Assembly (NCBI GenBank): GCA_003542955.1
Contig: DPJP01000245.1
Coordinates: 14,379-20,720, forward strand
Length of the DNA: 6,342 nucleotides
Direction of reading: 5' to 3'
Origin: Armatimonadota bacterium
Lineage (GTDB): Bacteria; Armatimonadota; Zipacnadia; Zipacnadales; UBA11051
Position numbers and translations under genes: made by a program. Every line of letters starts with the position of its first letter. Within the stretch, counting starts at the first letter, position 1. The notes beneath the pieces were generated by a model. The model saw only the letters and a list, made by a program, of their open reading frames with translations, was not told the DNA's origin and did no database searches. This document shows positions 1 through 4,703 of this stretch, piece by piece.

Positions 1-2080
1 CGCAATCATACGTCCAGATGGCCTTCCCATCCCGCTTCCCACGGCCGATCGTCTCCAAGTCGATATAGCACCCGGCGATCCAGACGTCGTAGAAGTCTGA
101 TACCAGCGGATCGCTGGCCCCGGCCGTCGTGGTGCGAATCGGGAGGTCTGGGTTCCTCTCCCTGAAGGCCGCCACGTTCTGCATCGCCTTCTCTACTCGC
201 GGCATGCGCTCCTGGGTTGGCTCATCAACCAGGTACCACAGCAACTCCGGCCAGTTGCGCTCGCGTGCCGCCTCGGCCACCACCTTCCACAGGTCCGGGC
301 CGTATGACTCCGCGCCGATCCACGGCACGGCCCCCCACGGCGCAACGATGCCCGTATCGCGCATGAGGTCCATCTGCACGGCCATCGGCACGTTCGTCGC
401 GTGGAGGTCACGGTTGATGTCAACCCACCCCTGCCCGGCGGGCCACGCATACAGCGTGGCAGTGGTCATCCCGTGCTCGCGCATGTCGATCAGGCAGCGG
501 CGGACGTACTCGGGCGTGCGCAACTCGGGCGGAAAGTAGTCCAGGTGGAAGTACATGAAGTAGTTCATGTCCCGCGGGCGGCCGAGTGTCAGCGGCAGCA
601 CCTCGACCCGCAGCGGCACCTCGGTCGGCTCCGCATTGGCGGGGGCCACGCGAACGGTTGTTTCATAGCGCCCCGGGGCAGTGTCAAGCGGCACATGCAC
701 CGTCAGCCAGTACCGCTGCGTGGTGTTGGCGGCGATGTCGCGGGCACGATTGCGGATCAGGAAGCACTCGACCCGCTCGAAGGTCCCTGCATCGAGCCAG
801 CGTGTCATCAACTCGGCGATACGGATGTCCACCGCGGAGGCGGGGATGGTTGCGCCATCGGGCCCCTTCAGGTCGCCACCGAGAGCCACGTTGACGCCCT
901 GCAGCGGCTTGTTGGCGCGCACGGCGAGAGAGGCGGGCTCGTACTCCCCTCGGCCGGCAAATACCTCCAGCGGCGCATTGACCTGCTCGGGCCGGGGCAG
1001 CGTGCGGTGGTTGCCGCGCTCCAGGTAGTGCTTCGCGAAGACAACATAGTCGCCATTGCCCGCGCCCGGGGCGGCATCCGTGGCCGCCGCGATCGAGTAG
1101 CTCTGCTCCGACAGGCGCGTGCCGCCGATGAAGCGTACCGTGCCCGTGTCGGCATCCCGGATGACCACGTGCGTCTCCGCCCCACCGGCGGGTATGGCGA
1201 CCGTCAGCGTCGCAGTCTGCGCTCTTGCGAGCCGGAGCGGCTGTGGGGTCGCCATCTCTCCCGCCGCGAAGGCCTCGACGGCGACCGCCCTGTCCGCGCC
1301 TGTGAGGTTGGTGATGTCGAGCTTCAGGCCGTCCTCGCCGGGCCGCACCGCGACATCGTACTGGTATCCAGTCAGGTCGGCCCCGATGCTGAGATCACCG
1401 AAGTTCTCCGGCCTCCTGAACTCCGGCCCGGGGTTCTGCCAGGCGCTGTAGACCAGGCCCAGAGGCAGGTCGACACCCGGCCTGCCCTCGATTGCGCGCG
1501 TGCGGCAGATGTTCAGACCCCACAGCTTCTCCGGGTTCGGCTGGGGATGCACGAAGGCGAACGGAATGCGGCACTCGATTGAGAAAGCGCCCTCGCCGAA
1601 CGCAACCGCGCTCTCGATGGCAACACTGCCAACCTGCATCGGGTCCGTTGTATAGGTCGTCATCGAGCCATCGGTGTTGAGCATCACCTGCAGAAAGGTC
1701 TTCCGGCCATGGTTGGCGTCGATGAACAACTCGATGGTCTGGCCCCTGTCGGCGTCGAGCCGCGCAGGGCGCTCCGCGGCATGGGCCCGTACCAGGTCCA
1801 TCCGCGGCTCGTCGCACGCGACGCCGAAGTAGACATACTCATCATCATAGACGACGGCGCCGGTGGATTGCTGGCGCGCAAGCTCGGTAGAGCGGAGCTG
1901 AATGAAGTCGGAGGCCTTCTCCGCGCCCTGCCAGCACGCCTCATCCAGGCGTCCGTCGAGCGTGATCGGGGCCTCGGCGCGCGTGGCGGTCAGGCTTCTG
2001 CGCTCGGGCGTGTCGCCGATGACCGCGGTTGCGCATAGCAGGGCGAGGGCAATGCTGACTGCATGCGGCGGAAGCCTCAT
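1..2080 (-). CDS. Secreted CBM9-like / GH123-DUF4091-like glycoside hydrolase, C-terminus beyond left edge
   Basis: The frame is open from an ATG at 2080 to the left edge, giving 693 codons without a stop, so the protein is partial at its C-terminus. Residues 1-22 form a signal peptide: Arg2, then a hydrophobic core at 8-21, with likely cleavage near Ala19 or Gly22. Residues 35-235 look like a CBM9-type sugar-binding domain, opening with ITLDGRLDEACW and followed by YDDEYVYFGVACDEP and an IELFIDAN strand. Residues 236-340 look like a beta-sandwich linker. From 370 the motif RGEYEPASLAVRA matches the N-terminal domain of GH123/DUF4091-like proteins. A barrel follows, with LLWYLVDEPTQE at 613-624. 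Its Asp619-Glu620 pair fits the GH123 dyad, which in characterised members supports substrate-assisted hydrolysis of N-acetylgalactosamine glycosides. The substrate here is not known. GGAGGG sits just upstream of the start. Forward-strand frames over this stretch, the longest being 401-1582, look like high-GC shadows. Family placement is from recognised motifs, not a search. Confidence 0.88.
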   Translation of the reverse strand, partial: MRLPPHAVSIALALLCATAVIGDTPERRSLTATRAEAPITLDGRLDEACWQGAEKASDFIQLRSTELARQQSTGAVVYDDEYVYFGVACDEPRMDLVRAHAAERPARLDADRGQTIELFIDANHGRKTFLQVMLNTDGSMTTYTTDPMQVGSVAIESAVAFGEGAFSIECRIPFAFVHPQPNPEKLWGLNICRTRAIEGRPGVDLPLGLVYSAWQNPGPEFRRPENFGDLSIGADLTGYQYDVAVRPGEDGLKLDITNLTGADRAVAVEAFAAGEMATPQPLRLARAQTATLTVAIPAGGAETHVVIRDADTGTVRFIGGTRLSEQSYSIAAATDAAPGAGNGDYVVFAKHYLERGNHRTLPRPEQVNAPLEVFAGRGEYEPASLAVRANKPLQGVNVALGGDLKGPDGATIPASAVDIRIAELMTRWLDAGTFERVECFLIRNRARDIAANTTQRYWLTVHVPLDTAPGRYETTVRVAPANAEPTEVPLRVEVLPLTLGRPRDMNYFMYFHLDYFPPELRTPEYVRRCLIDMREHGMTTATLYAWPAGQGWVDINRDLHATNVPMAVQMDLMRDTGIVAPWGAVPWIGAESYGPDLWKVVAEAARERNWPELLWYLVDEPTQERMPRVEKAMQNVAAFRERNPDLPIRTTTAGASDPLVSDFYDVWIAGCYIDLETIGRGKRDGKAIWTYDC

Positions 2081-2086
2081 CTGGCA

Positions 2087-2092
2087 CCCTCC
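2087..2092 (-). promoter_or_regulatory. Ribosome binding site of the minus-strand glycosidase gene
   Basis: GGAGGG on the minus strand lies six bases before the ATG at 2080-2078. It fixes that ATG as the start, and the hydrophobic signal peptide begins directly after it. Confidence 0.75.
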
Positions 2093-2106
2093 GGGTTGGG
2101 CGGATA

Positions 2107-2118
2107 CGTGTGCACACG
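2107..2118. promoter_or_regulatory. Perfect 12-bp palindrome, candidate operator
   Basis: CGTGTGCACACG equals its own reverse complement. It lies in the divergent gap, about 12 to 23 bases downstream of the transcription start predicted from the minus-strand promoter and upstream of that gene's ribosome binding site. This is a usual place for a repressor dimer to block transcription. The bases just outside do not continue the symmetry. I cannot name a regulator. A 12-bp palindrome could also arise by chance in GC-rich DNA. Confidence 0.4.
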
Positions 2119-2136
2119 ATCTCCTGTCGCCGGATC

Positions 2137-2165
2137 AGCATACCTGCCCGCCGCCGACTCGTCAA
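2137..2165 (-). promoter_or_regulatory. Sigma70-like promoter for the minus-strand glycosidase gene
   Basis: Read on the minus strand, TTGACG at 2165-2160 matches five of six bases of the -35 consensus. TATGCT at 2142-2137 matches four of six of the -10 consensus. The spacer is exactly 17 bases. The predicted transcription start is near 2130, giving a leader of about 50 bases before the ATG at 2080. I found no comparable promoter pointing toward the plus-strand YcxB-like gene in the same gap. Confidence 0.55.
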
Positions 2166-2214
2166 CGCGCCGGGGAGGGGACAGGGCTGAAGGCGGAGAA
2201 GTGGCACTGCGGAC

Positions 2215-2220
2215 GGAGGG
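2215..2220 (+). promoter_or_regulatory. Ribosome binding site of the YcxB-like gene
   Basis: GGAGGG lies seven bases before the ATG at 2228. It decides this start over the in-frame ATG at 2063, which would lie inside the opposing glycosidase gene and would add 55 low-complexity residues. Confidence 0.7.
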
Positions 2221-2227
2221 CGCCGGC

Positions 2228-2761
2228 ATGCGTGTTGAGTACGACGCGACACTCGACGAGATACTGCAGCTGCATCTGCTACGGGACGGCGAATCGACCA
2301 TCACCGACCGCACGCGTCTGCGGCTGCGCATCAGCGCGGGTATCATCGTCGCCGTGGTGGTTGCCGCGCTGCTGCCCGAGTCGATGCTGGCGCGACTGCT
2401 TTGGGGGCTTGTGGCGGGCATCATCGTGGTCCTCATCTCCCCGTATACACTCCGAGGCGCCGAGCGGAAGATCGGGCGCGAGTACCTCAGGGAGCAGCTT
2501 GGTGGAGAGGGGCCCATACCATTCTCCTGCGAACTGACTGAAGAGGCACTCGTCATCGACCAGGGCGAGACGCACCTGCGCTGCCGGTGGGATGCCGTCG
2601 AGCGGATCGAGGAGACCGAAGAGGGCATCCTGCTGCGCACATCAAGCGGCGGGCTTATGGCCGTCCGGGAGCGCGCCTTCGTCACACCAACGCAGCGCGC
2701 CGAGTTCATCCGGCTGGCGCGGCACTATCAGCAACAGGCACGAGAGGAAAACAGCCGGTGA
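2228..2761 (+). CDS. YcxB-like membrane protein
   Basis: This gene encodes 177 residues. The layout fits the YcxB-like family of small bacterial membrane proteins of unknown function. A short N-terminal strand-helix region (MRVEYDATLDEILQLHLL) is followed by two adjacent transmembrane segments at about 34-49 and 54-71, split by a short turn (PESMLAR). A cytoplasmic C-terminal domain of about 105 residues follows. In that domain, LTEEALVI (103-110), WDAVERIEET (121-130) and GLMAVRERAFVTPTQRAEF (142-160) follow the family pattern of strand, tryptophan-led strand, and a phenylalanine followed by a terminal helix. The start is set by GGAGGG seven bases upstream. The stop codon overlaps the GTG start of the Nudix gene, so the two are probably translated together. 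Its own promoter is not evident. The family call rests on the overall pattern; no catalytic role is implied. Confidence 0.8.
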   Translation: MRVEYDATLDEILQLHLLRDGESTITDRTRLRLRISAGIIVAVVVAALLPESMLARLLWGLVAGIIVVLISPYTLRGAERKIGREYLREQLGGEGPIPFSCELTEEALVIDQGETHLRCRWDAVERIEETEEGILLRTSSGGLMAVRERAFVTPTQRAEFIRLARHYQQQAREENSR

Positions 2762-3384
2762 CACAGCAACACACCATGGATGAACTCATCCGCGAGCTTC
2801 AGGCGCTCGCGCAGACGGGTCTGCGATACGCCAAGGATGGCTATGACGAGCAGCGCTACGGCCGCATCCGCAAGATATCATTCGAGATGATGGCCATGCA
2901 CTCGGAGGCCTCCGTCGAGGCGTTTGCCGACTTCTTCATCCCCCAGGAGGGCTATGCCACGCCCAAAGTGGACCTCCGCGGCGCCGTGCTCGACGGGGAC
3001 CGCATCCTGCTGGTGCAGGAGAAGGCCGACGGCGGCTGGACGATGCCCGGCGGCTGGGCGGATGTCAATGAGGCGCCACGGGAGGGCATCGAGCGCGAGG
3101 TCTACGAGGAGTCCGGCTACATCGTCAGAGCCACCAGGTTGATCGCGATCAAGGACCGCGAGCGACACGACTACATGCCGAAGTACCCGATCAGTCTGTT
3201 CAAGATGTTCTTCCTCTGCGAGCTGCTGGGCGGGCAGGCCGATCCGGACATGGAGATACTCGATGTCGGCTTCTTCAGTCTCGACGACCTCCCGCCGATG
3301 ACGGGCAGTCGCACCCTGGTGGCCGACATCGAGATGGCCTTCGCCGCCCGCGATGCCGAACACTGGCAGACGTACGTCGACTGA
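2758..3384 (+). CDS. Nudix hydrolase with N-terminal extension domain (CDP-choline / ADP-ribose pyrophosphatase type)
   Basis: This protein should hydrolyse a nucleoside diphosphate linked to another group, using divalent metal in the cytoplasm. The Nudix box is complete at residues 99-121 (Gly99, Glu105, Arg113, Glu114, Glu117, Glu118, Gly120) and fits GX5EX7REUXEEXGU exactly. Residues 8-65 resemble the N-terminal domain of the CDP-choline pyrophosphatase group (Nudix_N_2-like), with LQALAQTGLRYAKDGYDEQRY followed by an ISFEMMAMHS helix. The fold starts at VDLRGAVLDGDRILLVQEKADGGWTMPGGW (71-100). CDP-choline or ADP-ribose are plausible substrates from the family, but the exact one cannot be read here. 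I chose GTG at 2758, giving 208 residues. It overlaps the upstream stop as GTGA and has AGAGG ten bases upstream, whereas the ATG at 2776 has no ribosome binding site. With ATG 2776 the protein would be 202 residues. Confidence 0.9.
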   Translation: MTQQHTMDELIRELQALAQTGLRYAKDGYDEQRYGRIRKISFEMMAMHSEASVEAFADFFIPQEGYATPKVDLRGAVLDGDRILLVQEKADGGWTMPGGWADVNEAPREGIEREVYEESGYIVRATRLIAIKDRERHDYMPKYPISLFKMFFLCELLGGQADPDMEILDVGFFSLDDLPPMTGSRTLVADIEMAFAARDAEHWQTYVD

Positions 3385-3424
3385 CCGCAATATGGCTACA
3401 CAGAGCGTGGCAATGCGCAAAACA

Positions 3425-3456
3425 GTGAAGAAGTGAAGAAATGAGGAAATGAAGAA
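3425..3456. repeat. Four tandem 8-bp repeats (RTGARGAA)
   Basis: The units are GTGAAGAA, GTGAAGAA, ATGAGGAA and ATGAAGAA, directly joined. They lie 40 bases after the Nudix stop. The strand is purine-only apart from the T in each unit, and the base composition differs sharply from the GC-rich surroundings. Each unit carries TGA, and the 8-base period shifts it so that all three forward frames are stopped. The function is unknown; it could be slippage-derived or part of a dispersed intergenic repeat. Confidence 0.8.
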
Positions 3457-3471
3457 ACCGCTGGCGCCGTT

Positions 3472-3503
3472 CGCCTCAGACGATTCCTGCATTCCCTCAG
3501 GCG
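3472..3503. other. Imperfect inverted repeat / possible hairpin
   Basis: CGCCTCAG at 3472-3479 pairs with CTCAGGCG at 3496-3503 at seven of eight positions, around a 16-base loop. No run of T follows, so it is not a standard intrinsic terminator of the Nudix transcript. It could be a leader hairpin or part of the same intergenic repeat as the octamers just before it. Confidence 0.3.
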
Positions 3504-3520
3504 ACGACGTCCCCCGGACG

Positions 3521-3550
3521 TTGTGTGAGTGCCGAGGACTATTGTCTAAT
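3521..3550 (+). promoter_or_regulatory. Weak promoter candidate for the acidic-protein gene
   Basis: TTGTGT (three of six bases of the -35 consensus) and TCTAAT at 3545-3550 (five of six of the -10 consensus) are separated by 18 bases. They lie in the only locally AT-rich part of the 241-base gap. The position, about 75 bases before the GTG start, is sensible. The -35 match is poor. Confidence 0.3.
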
Positions 3551-3610
3551 CGTAAATGTAACATCCAGGCATCAGGGCTCCACGGACGTCAGGAGGGCCC
3601 AGACCACAGA

Positions 3611-3618
3611 GAGAGGGG
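3611..3618 (+). promoter_or_regulatory. Ribosome binding site of the acidic-protein gene
   Basis: GAGAGGGG lies seven bases before the GTG at 3626. It decides that start. The in-frame ATG at 3449 falls inside the octamer repeat array and would add 59 residues with no domain-like pattern. Confidence 0.65.
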
Positions 3619-3625
3619 TACCGGC

Positions 3626-4660
3626 GTGGACGAATTCGCATTGAGCATCCATGTCCGTTCGACCGACCCGAAGGCAGTTGCCGAAGCGCTGCGCGAGATG
3701 CACAGGCTCCTCGAGTACGAACCGGCCGAAGGTGATATCGAGATGCAGGAGCTTTTCACTCCCAGGCCCAGGCGACAGGGCATTCGCATCTCGAAGGCGC
3801 GTGACGGGTGGGTATCGGTGCTCGTCTCAGGCGGAGCCATCTGCGCGAACATACTCGCGCGGGCACTCTCGAAATGGCTTGAGACCGAGGTGGTCGAGAT
3901 TGAGAGGGCCGGTGATGACTTCTGTGCCTTCCTGTTGATCGACAATGGCGAGATCGTTGACCAGTACAGGTTGGCGCCGGGTGAAGAGGCAGACCTTGAC
4001 GAAGACGACATGTGGCCCGATGCAGAGGACGAGGGCGGTGAGCTTCCCTTCCCGGGCCTGCTCGGGGTACACCCGGACCTCGAGCAACTGCAGACCGACG
4101 CGATGGCGCTCATGACGCCAAAGATACAGCGGATCTTCGAGCGGGTCAGTGAAGGCACTGCCACCCCGGCGGATGACCGCGCGCTCGAGCAGTGGGTCGC
4201 GGAGCATATCGACGAACTGACGGAGTTGCTCATGGCGCCTGTCCATAGCGCGATCCCTGAGATCAAGTGGGTGGAGGAAGTCCTCGGTGTCCCCGTGGAT
4301 GAAGACGACGAGCCGGAATTCGAGGACGGGGACATGGAGGATGAGGAGGTTGAAGATGAGGACGGCGATGACGAATATGTGATCGACATCCAGGACTTCC
4401 TTGGCCTCAACGACTACCTGTCATACCTCGAGCCGCTGTTGGCCTCCGGAGTCGACCTCGTGGACGTCGATGAACTCCTCACTCGGGAGAGCATCGCCCC
4501 GCACGAGTTGCTGCCTGCATTTCTCCACATGGTCGGCATCCCACCAGTCTACGCAGAGCTGGACTACCCTGCTGCTCTGGACCTGCCGGGGCGCGAGCTC
4601 GCCGACGCCGGGATCGAGTTCGTCGAGCACCTGAAGTTCGAGTTGTCCGACGAAGAGTAG
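3626..4660 (+). CDS. Uncharacterised acidic protein, 344 residues
   Basis: I do not recognise a named family. The GTG start has GAGAGGGG seven bases upstream. There is no signal peptide or membrane segment, so it is probably cytoplasmic. Residues 1-119 look like an alpha/beta domain: strand FALSIHV, helix 14-29, strand GWVSVLVSGG (61-70), helix ILARALSKWL (76-85), strand EVVEIE (88-93), then DDFCAFLLIDNGEIVDQYR (97-115). That last hairpin resembles a pattern I recall from uncharacterised bacterial proteins. Residues 120-145 and 225-250 are acidic linkers; the second has 20 Asp or Glu in 26 positions. Between them, 150-220 is helical and may form a small domain. Residues 255-344 form a second helical domain (DYLSYLEPLL, VDELLTRESI, HELLPAFLHMVG) with an acidic end, SDEE. 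The next gene starts 43 bases downstream, so co-transcription is possible. No function can be assigned. Confidence 0.85.
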   Translation: MDEFALSIHVRSTDPKAVAEALREMHRLLEYEPAEGDIEMQELFTPRPRRQGIRISKARDGWVSVLVSGGAICANILARALSKWLETEVVEIERAGDDFCAFLLIDNGEIVDQYRLAPGEEADLDEDDMWPDAEDEGGELPFPGLLGVHPDLEQLQTDAMALMTPKIQRIFERVSEGTATPADDRALEQWVAEHIDELTELLMAPVHSAIPEIKWVEEVLGVPVDEDDEPEFEDGDMEDEEVEDEDGDDEYVIDIQDFLGLNDYLSYLEPLLASGVDLVDVDELLTRESIAPHELLPAFLHMVGIPPVYAELDYPAALDLPGRELADAGIEFVEHLKFELSDEE

Positions 4661-4687
4661 GCCGCGAATGGCCGATCACGCATCGCC

Positions 4688-4696
4688 AGGGAGGAG
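4688..4696 (+). promoter_or_regulatory. Ribosome binding site of the right-edge exported protein
   Basis: AGGGAGGAG lies seven bases before the ATG at 4704. It is the strongest such site in the window and favours that ATG over the in-frame ATG at 4668. Confidence 0.7.
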
Positions 4697-4703
4697 ACTG
4701 ACC

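Larger units (their letters stand above)
2081..2227. other. Divergent intergenic region
   Basis: These 147 bases separate two genes that point away from each other. They hold the minus-strand promoter, the 12-bp palindrome and both ribosome binding sites. I see no small gene or RNA in them. Confidence 0.7.
3385..3625. other. 241-base intergenic gap
   Basis: This gap holds the octamer array, the imperfect inverted repeat, a weak promoter candidate and the ribosome binding site of the next gene. CGGACGT occurs twice, at 3515-3521 and 3583-3589. A possible bulged stem pairs GGGCTCC (3575-3581) with GGAGGGCCC (3592-3600). I see no protein-coding pattern and no clear intrinsic terminator. Confidence 0.6.

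Noticed and set aside
256..268. Shared ITNLTGAD / VTNLTDAD phrase in the two exported proteins (left-edge residues 255-262, right-edge residues 318-325)
   Set aside because: Short phrases of this kind are common in beta-sandwich strands of carbohydrate-active proteins, so they do not show that the genes are duplicates. The span given here is in residues of the left-edge protein.
401..1582. 393-codon forward open frame opposite the left-edge gene
   Set aside because: It is an antisense shadow in GC-rich DNA. Its translation is Arg/Gly/Pro-rich without domain motifs, and the opposite strand has a signal peptide, ribosome binding site and recognisable domains.
3385..3424. Possible intrinsic terminator after the Nudix gene
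   Set aside because: Only a three-base-pair stem is possible near GGCTACACAGAGCG, and no T run follows.
2878..3564. 228-codon reverse open frame across the Nudix gene and the octamer array
   Set aside because: It is antisense to a gene with a perfect Nudix box and is open through the repeat only because the reverse octamers contain no stop codon.
3449..3625. 59-residue N-terminal extension of the acidic protein from ATG 3449
   Set aside because: The ATG is part of the octamer array and the extension lacks any domain pattern, whereas GTG 3626 has a well-placed ribosome binding site.
3589..4410. 273-codon reverse open frame opposite the acidic-protein gene
   Set aside because: Its Ser-rich composition is the complement of Asp/Glu codons on the other strand, and I see no domain pattern in it.
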